From positions 160,442-224,441 of the forward strand of contig JALHRQ010000006.1 in NCBI GenBank assembly GCA_022841375.1: a DNA stretch of 64,000 bases, written 5' to 3'. Both the position numbers and the translations under genes were made by a program. Below, piece after piece: positions 15,922-23,453 of the stretch. A model generated the notes under the pieces. The model searched no databases. It saw nothing but the letters and a program-made list of their open reading frames with translations, and was not told the DNA's origin. The first letter of the stretch is position 1. Each line of letters starts with the position of its first letter. The DNA comes from Burkholderiales bacterium (lineage in GTDB: Bacteria; Pseudomonadota; Gammaproteobacteria; Burkholderiales; SG8-41).

Positions 15922-17006
15922 GGTGTGACTGTCGACGCATCGCGGTGGCGTGCATACTGAGCGTTTTGTGCGGCGTGGCGGTGGCGCAGTCGAAGGCGCC
16001 GGCAGTGCCAACTGTGCCGGGTGGTCTGCGTGTAATGGAATCTTTCGAGGTCGGCGCCAATGTTTATGTGCGCGCACTCACCGTGGAGCCTGCAACACGC
16101 ACTTTGTGGGTGGGCACTTCCACCGGTGTAAATGAAGTCGATCTGGCGAGTGGAAAATTGCGCAACACATTTACGCGCGATCATGGGCTTGCAAATGAGT
16201 ATGTATTCGCGGTCGGCATTGACCATGATGGTTACAAGTGGTTCGGCACCAACGCCGGCGGCGCGTCGCGGTACCGCGACGGCAAATGGAAAACTTATTT
16301 CCCCATGCACGGAATTGCCGACTATTGGGTCTACGCATTTGCCAATGATTTGCGTGGCAATTTGTGGATTGGCACGTGGGCCGGCGCCACCCGCTATGAG
16401 CTTAAAACCGCCAAGTTCACCAACTACGTCAAGGAACTTGTCAACGAAAAGGTCTATGGCATCGCCGTGGACAAGGCAGGAAGCGTCTGGTTCGGCACCG
16501 AAGGTGGAGTATCAATGTTCGACGGCAAGGCATGGAAGGCATGGAAACATCGCGATGGACTCGGGGCGCCGAATGAAGCCAAACTGCCTGCGAGCACGAA
16601 AACTGGCCCCGATACGCGCTCACGCCATGATATTAATGTGGAGGCCGGCGGCATTGCGACGTTTAATCCCAACTATGTGTTTTCGATACACACTGCAGCC
16701 GACGGCTCGGTGTGGGCCGGCACTTGGGGCGGTGGCGTGGCGCGCTTTGACGGCAAGCGGTGGCGCAATTTCACGGTGAAAGATGGTCTCGCCGGCAATA
16801 TCGTTTATGCCATTGCTCAAGACGAACAGGGCGTAATGTGGTTCGGCACAGAGAACGGCGTGTCGCGTCATGATGGCAAGGAGTGGCGCAGTTTCCGTCG
16901 TCAGGATGGCCTGCTGGAAAATAATGTTTATGCGCTTGCCGCCGAAGTCGGTGGCAATATGTGGGTAGGTACCAAGCGCGGCGTGGCGCGCATCGCCAAG
17001 CGGTAG
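15918..17006 (+). CDS. Exported seven-bladed two-component-regulator propeller, stand-alone
   Basis: This 362-residue protein has a signal peptide (ACILSVLCGVAVAQS) and seven repeats of the regulator-propeller type (W-x-G-T-x-x-G-x-x-x-x-D-G-K-W): LWVGTSTGVNEVD, KWFGTNAGGASRYRDGKW, LWIGTWAGATRYE, VWFGTEGGVSMFDGKAW, VWAGTWGGGVARFDGKRW, MWFGTENGVSRHDGKEW and MWVGTKRGVARI. These normally form the periplasmic sensor of hybrid kinases such as BT_1754-type, but here there is no kinase or membrane segment. About 60 residues lie between blades four and five (GAPNEAKLP and later NPNYVFSI). It overlaps the cytochrome gene and is followed by a paralogue. Confidence 0.82.
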   Translation: MRCDCRRIAVACILSVLCGVAVAQSKAPAVPTVPGGLRVMESFEVGANVYVRALTVEPATRTLWVGTSTGVNEVDLASGKLRNTFTRDHGLANEYVFAVGIDHDGYKWFGTNAGGASRYRDGKWKTYFPMHGIADYWVYAFANDLRGNLWIGTWAGATRYELKTAKFTNYVKELVNEKVYGIAVDKAGSVWFGTEGGVSMFDGKAWKAWKHRDGLGAPNEAKLPASTKTGPDTRSRHDINVEAGGIATFNPNYVFSIHTAADGSVWAGTWGGGVARFDGKRWRNFTVKDGLAGNIVYAIAQDEQGVMWFGTENGVSRHDGKEWRSFRRQDGLLENNVYALAAEVGGNMWVGTKRGVARIAKR

Positions 17007-17033
17007 CGTATCCGATCAAGACAGGAGAGATCT

Positions 17034-18287
17034 ATGGGAATTAATTACAAGCTTGCTGGAATCGCACTGATCGCTGTGGGCGTTGTGGCTGCAGGTGCCT
17101 ACACGCTCGGTAAACGCAGCGGGGAATCAGCGAGCGTCGATGCGGCCAAGTCGATTGCTGCCGCCGCGCCAGGGGCTAAAGGTGCCCTGCCGACGAACCA
17201 TCCGCCGATGGCAAACAAGGACGGACAAACCGAGCGGCAGGGAAAAGTGCAAGTCGATACGACGCAGGCATTCACACACTTTCGTGTCGGCAACAAGAAC
17301 GTGAAGGCAATCCATGCCGAGGGCAAGGTGATGTGGGTAGGGACTTCGGGTGGCGTCATTCGGTATGACACGACGACTGACGAGTTCAAGCTGTTTGATG
17401 CTAAAAACGGACTGCTATCCAACGGCATTTTTCACATTAGCAGGTTGCAGGGACGTATCGCCGTAGGCACTTACGGCGGCGGGCTGTCGCTATACGACGA
17501 AAAAACCGACAAGTGGGAGACTTTAAATATCCCCGATGGACTGGGTGATGCTTTTGTCTACGACGTTGTGCAGGCATCCAACGGTGATGTGTGGATTGCG
17601 ACTTGGTCGGGTGCCAATCGCATACGCGGCGGCGCACTCAAAGACCGCTCAAAGTGGGATCTTTACACCGTGGCGAACACCAAAGGCGGATTGCCCAACG
17701 ACTGGGTATATGGCCTGGCCGAGGGCAAGAACGGTGACATCTGGCTTGCCACTGAGGGTGGCATGGCGCGGTTCGCCGGCGGCAAGTGGGAGAACTGGAA
17801 CCACGCAAAGGGTGTAGGAGCGCCCTACGAAGCCGTTAAAAAAGACATCCAGTTCAAGGAGGATCCGTCGAAGCAATCAGCACATCACGCTCGACAGAAG
17901 GAAGAAATGGGGCTGCAAAAAATTGATGTTGCCTACAACCCTAACTATATCGTTTCGCTGCGTGTGGATGGTGATGGCATAGTATGGGCCGGAACCTGGG
18001 GCGGCGGGCTTGCGCGCTATGACGGCAAGCAGTGGAAAAATTATACCGTTGCCGATGGACTACCCGGCAACCATGTGTTCATGTTGCACATTGATCACAA
18101 AAAGAAACTATGGATTGGCACCAACAATGGCCTTGCATTCATGAAGGATGGCAAGTTTCAGGTAATGACAACCGCTAATGGACTGTTTGCCGACAACGTA
18201 TTCTCCATGGCGACGACGCCCGAAGGTGCGTTGTGGGTTGGCAGCTTTGGTGGCGTGGCCAATATTCGAAAAACGTCGTTAAATTAA
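17034..18287 (+). CDS. Second regulator-propeller protein, membrane-anchored
   Basis: This 417-residue paralogue of the preceding gene product has an N-terminal hydrophobic anchor or signal (LAGIALIAVGVVAAGAYTLG) and a low-complexity linker, then seven propeller units: MWVGTSGGVIRYD, IAVGTYGGGLSLYDEKTDKW, VWIATWSGANRI, IWLATEGGMARFAGGKW, VWAGTWGGGLARYDGKQW, LWIGTNNGLAFMKDGKF and LWVGSFGGVANI. It shares the insert between blades four and five (GAPYEAV, later YNPNYIVSL). The RBS AGGAGAG precedes ATG 17034. As in its neighbour there is no transmitter domain, so any signal must pass to another protein. A gene duplication with divergence is likely. Confidence 0.8.
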   Translation: MGINYKLAGIALIAVGVVAAGAYTLGKRSGESASVDAAKSIAAAAPGAKGALPTNHPPMANKDGQTERQGKVQVDTTQAFTHFRVGNKNVKAIHAEGKVMWVGTSGGVIRYDTTTDEFKLFDAKNGLLSNGIFHISRLQGRIAVGTYGGGLSLYDEKTDKWETLNIPDGLGDAFVYDVVQASNGDVWIATWSGANRIRGGALKDRSKWDLYTVANTKGGLPNDWVYGLAEGKNGDIWLATEGGMARFAGGKWENWNHAKGVGAPYEAVKKDIQFKEDPSKQSAHHARQKEEMGLQKIDVAYNPNYIVSLRVDGDGIVWAGTWGGGLARYDGKQWKNYTVADGLPGNHVFMLHIDHKKKLWIGTNNGLAFMKDGKFQVMTTANGLFADNVFSMATTPEGALWVGSFGGVANIRKTSLN

Positions 18288-18288
18288 A

Positions 18289-19119
18289 ATGGGCGCGCTT
18301 ATCAAAGGTGTAATCAAGAATCCGCTCATATTTACGCCTGCGTTGCGGCGCCTGGCGTGTCTGGCGGTCTTCGGCATCTTCCTTGTATTCGCGGATCTGG
18401 TGTATGCCGCCGAACCGGTGCTAACGCCCGCTCAGGCAATCAACGTTGCGGGCCGCCAGCGAATGCTCAGCCAGCGCATTGTCAAGGCCTATGTGCAGGT
18501 TGGTCTCGGCATAACACCAGAACTTTCGGTCCGACAGCTGGCTGATGCGGTGCTGCTTTTTGAGAAACAACTGGCGCAATTGCGAAGCGGTGCGCCTGAT
18601 GCTCAAAGCCGACAATCGCTGGCTGCAATCGAAAAACTTTGGCAGCGGTTCAGGTTCGTGGCCAATGGCCAGGTCAACCGCCGCAACGCCGAGGTCCTGT
18701 TGGGCATGGGCAATGATTTGCTCGCCGCTGCACATGAACTGACGCTCGCGCTGCAGAGCCGCTCCGGCATTTCTACTGCGCGCCTCGTCGAAATCTCAGG
18801 GCGGCAGCGTATGCTGTCGCAGCGACTGGCGAAATTTTATCTCGCGAGAGCGTGGGGAATTGATTCTATGGTTGCCGCCCGCGAACTCGGTTCCGCGCAC
18901 GTGGAATTTGATGCTGCACTCGTAATGCTGCGATCAGCTCCGGAAAACACCGCCGAGATTAACAAGGAACTCGATGCCGTCGCGCTACAGTGGGAGTGGT
19001 TCAAGAATGCGCTCTCACTTGAAGGTGCGGCAAGTTATGGTCTGGTGGTGGTGCATGTGAGTGAGGCAATACTGAATAGTATGGAACTGGTAACCACCCT
19101 ATACGAAGAATTACCGTGA
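18289..19119 (+). CDS. Exported PilJ-type sensor-domain protein
   Basis: This 276-residue protein has a hydrophobic N-terminal segment (LACLAVFGIFLVFADLVYA) and then two copies of the PilJ N-terminal-type helical unit, each opening with the same motif (INVAGRQRMLSQRIVKAY and VEISGRQRMLSQRLAKFY). These domains form the periplasmic ligand-binding bundle of PilJ chemoreceptors and NarX-like sensors. No HAMP, methyl-accepting or kinase part follows, so it is a free-standing sensor module. It starts one base after the propeller gene stop with no obvious RBS, which suggests translational coupling. A nitrate/nitrite or other small-anion ligand is possible but not shown. Confidence 0.78.
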   Translation: MGALIKGVIKNPLIFTPALRRLACLAVFGIFLVFADLVYAAEPVLTPAQAINVAGRQRMLSQRIVKAYVQVGLGITPELSVRQLADAVLLFEKQLAQLRSGAPDAQSRQSLAAIEKLWQRFRFVANGQVNRRNAEVLLGMGNDLLAAAHELTLALQSRSGISTARLVEISGRQRMLSQRLAKFYLARAWGIDSMVAARELGSAHVEFDAALVMLRSAPENTAEINKELDAVALQWEWFKNALSLEGAASYGLVVVHVSEAILNSMELVTTLYEELP

Positions 19120-19230
19120 CCAGAATTTGATATGGACATCGATATCTGACCCTGTGGGTGACGGCATAAGATATGGTGATGCGCTTATGAGCACGGTATT
19201 CATTTTGGATTCAACAAGATTGGAGAGGCA

Positions 19231-20052
19231 GTGACACATGTGATAGACATAGCGGTTATCGTATGTGGGAGAGCACATAAGTCAGCAGGGATAATGCTGC
19301 TGGCTTCGCTGTTTAGCTTCGGCGCCATGGCGGCGCAGTCTCAGGGTGAGCGTCAGGTTGCAAGTGTGGACGCACCTGGCACCCTCTATCAGAACAATTG
19401 CTCCGTTTGTCACGGTGAGAGGGGTGACGGCAAGAGTATGGCGCGGTTCGCGCTCGACCCTCCTCCGGCAGACTTCACTTCAGAAAAAACCCGCAAGAAA
19501 CTCTCGCGTGCTCACATGATTGAAGTGCTGAGCAAAGGAACTCGCACCAAGCAAGGTAATCCTACAGCCATGGTTGCCTGGACGCACCAATTGAGCCGCA
19601 AGCAAATGGAGACCGTTGTGGACTATGTCATAGTCAAGTTCATGGACGGCAAGGTGGCGCAGAATGACCAGATTCACGCCGAAGGCCACGAGCACCAGGG
19701 CCATGACCACTCAGTGGCAAATGTCAAGGAAGTAAACTATCCATATGGTCTCCAGGCAAATGCTGCGCGCGGGAAATCGATTTACTCGGCAAATTGCGCG
19801 CGGTGCCACGGCGCAAAGGGTGACGGCACTGGCAACTCCGCGGGTACGGGACCGAATAAGCCCCGAAACTTTCATGACGCCGACTTTCGCAAGTTTGCCA
19901 CCGGATTCTCGTTGTTCTCAGCGGTATCGCGTGGCAGCGGCCACATGCCCGCATGGGGCAAGACACTAAGCAACCAGGAAATAGCGGACGTCTCGGAATA
20001 CGTCCGGCTAACTTATGTCGGTCGGCGGCGCACAGGGGCGGTGGCGAAGTAA
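19231..20052 (+). CDS. Dihaem cytochrome c
   Basis: This 273-residue protein has an N-terminal hydrophobic signal (IMLLASLFSFGAMAA) and two cytochrome c domains in tandem, with haem motifs CSVCH (near residue 55) and CARCH (near residue 190). They are separated by a His-rich stretch (HAEGHEHQGHDHS) that could bind metal. Met ligand candidates lie in AMVAWTH and GHMPAWGK. The start is taken as GTG 19231, which has GGAGAGG just upstream; ATG 19294 is an alternative that would still leave a signal peptide. It is the last gene of the plus-strand run and faces the pseudo-kinase gene. It is probably a periplasmic electron carrier. Confidence 0.87.
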   Translation: MTHVIDIAVIVCGRAHKSAGIMLLASLFSFGAMAAQSQGERQVASVDAPGTLYQNNCSVCHGERGDGKSMARFALDPPPADFTSEKTRKKLSRAHMIEVLSKGTRTKQGNPTAMVAWTHQLSRKQMETVVDYVIVKFMDGKVAQNDQIHAEGHEHQGHDHSVANVKEVNYPYGLQANAARGKSIYSANCARCHGAKGDGTGNSAGTGPNKPRNFHDADFRKFATGFSLFSAVSRGSGHMPAWGKTLSNQEIADVSEYVRLTYVGRRRTGAVAK

Positions 20053-20233
20053 TTGGATTGGGTTGTCCGGAGTATCAATACACAGCCCCCCAGTTAGTAG
20101 CCGGGGATTTTTGATCGGACCTGATTGCAGAGCGCAGGTTTGATTCAATGGCTGGACTGCGGTTTGGATTTGCTTTTCGACAGCATATTTCTCATCCGCG
20201 AACCACTCTTGCAAGTGTCGTGAGTGACGAAGA

Positions 20234-21931
20234 CTAAACGCTTTCGTCCAGTGCCGGAGGTGGCAAAGTAATCTCGATCTCGAAACCAGCCGCAGTGAGA
20301 TGCCCACCCATGGCGGTTACCCGACGGCACGTCGATTCTATCCGGGGATCGGTTTCCGCATTGGACAAAAGTCTTTCGGCGGATATCGCATCACAGGTGA
20401 CCCGAATCAGCACATCTGCTCCGCTCGCCAGGGTTGCTACCATGATCAGTTTCGGAACGGGTTGTTCTTCATCATCGCTGTCAACGTACGCGTGCAGCAG
20501 ATTCATGAATGCTTCGGTTAGGTGATCTGGGACGACAACACGAGCTGGCAGGCCGGTGCCAGGCATGAATTCTATGGTCGTTCCCCGGAAGCCGTGATCG
20601 AAAGCAAGGAAATCACAGATCGCCTTGACCATCTGGTTCACGTCCACCGGTTCCATTGTCTCGCTGCGGGCCGCGGCGAAATTGACGATCTGCCGCGTCT
20701 TTGCCGCAATGCGCCGGGTCTGCTCCATAATCATGTCAGACTTGCAGTCATGGCAATCACCATTACGCTCCCGATCGGCAATGCCCTCCGCAAGCCCTGA
20801 TATTGTCGCCAGTGGATTGCCGATTTCGTGCGCGAGGGAAGACGCCATCGTCGCAAGTGCGGCCATTTTTTCACGATGCCAGCGCTGTTCGCGAATGATC
20901 GATAGCTCCTGCGCACGCGTCTGCGCATCTATGATGCGTTGGCCGTAGCGCACGATCAGCAGCAGGACGAAATAGAGCAGCAGGAGGAGCGCACCCATGA
21001 CTGCTAGAAGAAAATTCGAGGATGCCTCGACCTTGCGTTGGTTCTCAATGGCGCCTTGTGTGAGCTTCGCCTGGTTAGCGGCGGAGTGCTCCGCAGTCCG
21101 TGCCAAGGCGCTCTTGATTTGGTCAAGGAACGGCGTGATGTCTGAATAAATCTCGAACACGCCCACGACATTGTCACCATCAGCGCCAAACACTGGCAAA
21201 TAGCTTGAGATGAGGTCGCGGTTTTCCACTACACCCTCGAAAGCACTGAATTTGTCGCGATGCGTGAGTTCGCTCGCGGGTTGGCCACTGATTGCAGTGC
21301 GCCAGCCCTGGTTATCGCGCTTGTCCTCTCCAATCTGGATGTGTTCCGTGGAATATACGGTGATGCCGCGCGAGTCAATCACCTTAATTTTGAATACGGC
21401 GCTTTTCTGTATGGTCGCGGCTATTTTTGTATCAAGTGCTGCAAATCCCGGAAGGGCGAGTATTTTCTTTCCAATGTCAGCGAAACAGGCACGCGCTGCG
21501 GTTGGAGGGGGCGTTACGTCCGTCATGGGACTGTTCCCAGCCATAGCGCGGCAGTGCTCGGTCGGAACTCGTTGGGCTTGCGCGACAAATGGCGCGAAGT
21601 GTGAATCCCATATGGCATTTGCTAGCAGGCGCGTGAGCTTGACGTGCCCCGCTTCGTGAATGAGAAGAATATCCCGGCGGACTACGGCCTCTTGCTGTCT
21701 GGAAAAATCCTCATGAATTTGTGCAACGAAAGCTTTCTGTTCGTGCTGTACCTGCCTGAAGTAAGCGATTTCCTGGAGTTGGAGAAAGTAGAGCACGATC
21801 GCAACAACTAAAAATGCCCCAAGCGCTGTGGCCGAAAAATAGCGGATGAGATGAAACTTTTTTTTATTGAAATCAAGTGCAGCAGATGCCCCCTCAGCTT
21901 GTCCGGACCGCGTCGTAGCCCGCTGGCTCAT
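20234..21931 (-). CDS. Sensor histidine kinase homologue with degenerate ATPase domain (HK2)
   Basis: This 565-residue protein has an N-terminal half nearly parallel to HK1 (7712-9604): the same membrane segment, EHCRAM, ARACFAD, VIDSRGITVYSTEHIQIGED and LTHRDKFSAFEGVVENRDL. After the second membrane segment its transmitter instead resembles HK3 (11938-13488): REKMAALATMASSLAHEIGN, a Cys insert (CHDC, codons at 20744-20755), EQTRRIAAKTRQI. The H-box His is kept, but the ATPase domain lacks the N-box Asn (NLLHAYVDSDD), has no DxGxG box, and lacks the G2 glycine run. It should not autophosphorylate, though it could dimerise or be phosphorylated or dephosphorylated. The ATG at 21931 has only a weak RBS. 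Confidence 0.85.
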   Translation of the reverse strand: MSQRATTRSGQAEGASAALDFNKKKFHLIRYFSATALGAFLVVAIVLYFLQLQEIAYFRQVQHEQKAFVAQIHEDFSRQQEAVVRRDILLIHEAGHVKLTRLLANAIWDSHFAPFVAQAQRVPTEHCRAMAGNSPMTDVTPPPTAARACFADIGKKILALPGFAALDTKIAATIQKSAVFKIKVIDSRGITVYSTEHIQIGEDKRDNQGWRTAISGQPASELTHRDKFSAFEGVVENRDLISSYLPVFGADGDNVVGVFEIYSDITPFLDQIKSALARTAEHSAANQAKLTQGAIENQRKVEASSNFLLAVMGALLLLLYFVLLLIVRYGQRIIDAQTRAQELSIIREQRWHREKMAALATMASSLAHEIGNPLATISGLAEGIADRERNGDCHDCKSDMIMEQTRRIAAKTRQIVNFAAARSETMEPVDVNQMVKAICDFLAFDHGFRGTTIEFMPGTGLPARVVVPDHLTEAFMNLLHAYVDSDDEEQPVPKLIMVATLASGADVLIRVTCDAISAERLLSNAETDPRIESTCRRVTAMGGHLTAAGFEIEITLPPPALDESV

Positions 21932-22033
21932 GATCTATTTATCGTTCCAATTCAAATGGTTGCAGTGCCGGACTGTTCATCAATCTTACTTTGCCCGACT
22001 TTATTGATTATTGGTGGTTTAACCAACGGGGTA

Positions 22034-22047
22034 TTGACGTATATCAA
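22034..22047. promoter_or_regulatory. FNR/Anr-like box between HK2 and GGDEF genes
   Basis: TTGACGTATATCAA matches TTGAT-N4-ATCAA at 9 of 10 fixed positions. It lies about 103 bp upstream of the HK2 start (minus strand) and about 490 bp upstream of the diguanylate cyclase gene (plus strand). With the box at 11866 it suggests oxygen-linked control of this region. Confidence 0.45.
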
Positions 22048-22369
22048 TCCGGTATGCACAGAACAGCCCTCAAATAGCCGGAATCCTGCCGAGTGAAGTT
22101 CGCTTTTCCAGACTTCCGGATGAACACTCCATTTCGCGAGGAACTGAGATGGCAGCCGAAGAGTCATGCGGGGGTGGTGCATGCGAAATTTGAAATTCAT
22201 AATAAGGTCAATACTTTCCGGACATTGAGCGGGAAAGGCTGGATAAGTGACTGATTAAATTGAATATCCAAGATATTTTCCTGACATCGATTTGAACAGC
22301 ACCGCTTCGATTTGCGAACCTGCACTCAACACACTTCATGGGTGCAAACCTGCGCAATTTCATCAGTCA

Positions 22370-22534
22370 AAAAAGGGCTCCTTGCGGCCTTCACGGCCGC
22401 GCAGGGCTGGCTCCCTTACTCCGGCCGAGGGTGGTTCGGTAGCTAGGTAGCCGCTGCTGGGCAAGGCGGGTTACCGTACAGATCGGTCCGCTCAATTTGT
22501 GCAACATCAACCCCCAACTTGGGGGTGATCCGTG
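22370..22534 (+). promoter_or_regulatory. Structured 5' leader of the diguanylate cyclase gene
   Basis: The bases just before the GGDEF gene are GC-rich and rich in potential stems: GCGGCC-TTCAC-GGCCGC (22384-22400), CCGA/TCGG around 22424-22438, GGTAGCCGC pairing with GCGGGTTACC (about 22447-22480, one bulge), and ACCCCC-AACTT-GGGGGT (22510-22526). The last hairpin contains the GGGGGT that serves as ribosome-binding site, so it could gate translation. I could not fit the stretch convincingly to a c-di-GMP-I or c-di-GMP-II riboswitch. The rest of the 600-bp interval (21932-22369) shows no supported gene. Confidence 0.4.
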
Positions 22535-23395
22535 ATGAAAATCGCACAAATACAAAGTGATGTTCCCGCCCCACGGCCCAAGGCAACCAAACAGGCCGAA
22601 TCCCTGTCCAAAGTGCTTGGTCAAAGCGAGCACGTCAACCAGTTAGTGAAGGAATCCGCCGAGGAACTATCCTCGGTAAATACTGCAATCAAGCAGGAAC
22701 TTCAAAATCAACACGTGCAGCCCGCAGTAGCAAACGTTATCGTCCAAAGCGAAGCCGTTGAGAGCAAAGTTCAGGATGCATCTGACAAGCTCACGGTTGT
22801 AAATCTGGCCTTAGAGGTGGAAATCCGCGAGCGGATTATTGTTGAGCAGGAATTAGCCACCGCCATCGAACAAAAGGAAGTTGCTCAGGATGCCGCCCTT
22901 CACGATGCCTTGACCGGCCTGCCCAACCGCGCGCTGTTTATCGATCGGCTCGAGCATGGAATTGCGCAGGCGAAGCGGGATTGTGGAAATCTGGCCGTTA
23001 TTTTCGTCGACCTGGACAAATTCAAAAGCGTTAACGACACGCATGGTCACGACGTAGGTGATTTGGTTTTACAAACAGCGGCGCAGCGGCTGAAAAGCCA
23101 TTTTCGCGATGGCGACACGGTCAGCCGTTATGGCGGCGATGAATTTTTGTGCTTGCTGACGGGTATCCAGAAGGAAAGCGACATCGCAATGATTGCGCTG
23201 AAGATCATCAAGGGGATGCAAGCCCCCATCAAGGTGAATGTACGCGACGTCAAGGTGAATGCGAAAATCGGTGCAAGTATTGGAATCGCGATTTTTCCGC
23301 AGCACGGCACCACCGCGGAAGTGCTGATCAGACGTGCCGATGAGGCGATGTATCAAGTAAAAAAGAGCAAGTGCAAGTATTTATTCGCGCATTAG
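22535..23395 (+). CDS. GGDEF diguanylate cyclase with N-terminal coiled coil
   Basis: This 286-residue soluble protein starts at ATG 22535, the second codon of a frame opened by GTG 22532. Residues 1-120 are polar and helical with heptad character, probably a dimerising coiled coil. The GGDEF domain follows: DALTGLPNRALFIDRL, VIFVDLDKFKSVNDTHGHD, and an intact active site RYGGDEF. An RxxD inhibitory site (RDGD) sits five residues upstream of GGDEF, so product feedback inhibition is likely. It should make c-di-GMP, in contrast to the degenerate EAL protein at 5449-6348. No membrane or known sensor domain is present; control may lie in the structured mRNA leader. Confidence 0.9.
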   Translation: MKIAQIQSDVPAPRPKATKQAESLSKVLGQSEHVNQLVKESAEELSSVNTAIKQELQNQHVQPAVANVIVQSEAVESKVQDASDKLTVVNLALEVEIRERIIVEQELATAIEQKEVAQDAALHDALTGLPNRALFIDRLEHGIAQAKRDCGNLAVIFVDLDKFKSVNDTHGHDVGDLVLQTAAQRLKSHFRDGDTVSRYGGDEFLCLLTGIQKESDIAMIALKIIKGMQAPIKVNVRDVKVNAKIGASIGIAIFPQHGTTAEVLIRRADEAMYQVKKSKCKYLFAH

Positions 23396-23409
23396 GACAA
23401 ACAAAGGTC

Positions 23410-23440
23410 AAAGGGCTCCGCAAGGAGCCCTTTGTTATTT
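23410..23440 (+). terminator. Intrinsic terminator after the GGDEF gene
   Basis: AAAGGGCTCC-GCAA-GGAGCCCTTT forms a perfect 10-bp stem with a GNRA tetraloop followed by GTTATTT. It lies 15 bp after the GGDEF stop codon and separates it from the convergent Bug receptor gene. Confidence 0.85.
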
Positions 23441-23453
23441 GACAGTCGCAGGA

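Noticed and set aside
20086..20112. Terminator after the dihaem cytochrome gene (CCCC...GGGGATTTTT)
   Set aside because: The stem is only four to five base pairs with a ten-base loop; too weak to call.
22370..22534. c-di-GMP riboswitch (GEMM class) upstream of the GGDEF gene
   Set aside because: The end GGTAGC...GGGTTACCG recalls GEMM-I, but the GCAAA-type conserved core and the expected stem arrangement are missing. Kept only as a structured leader of unknown class.
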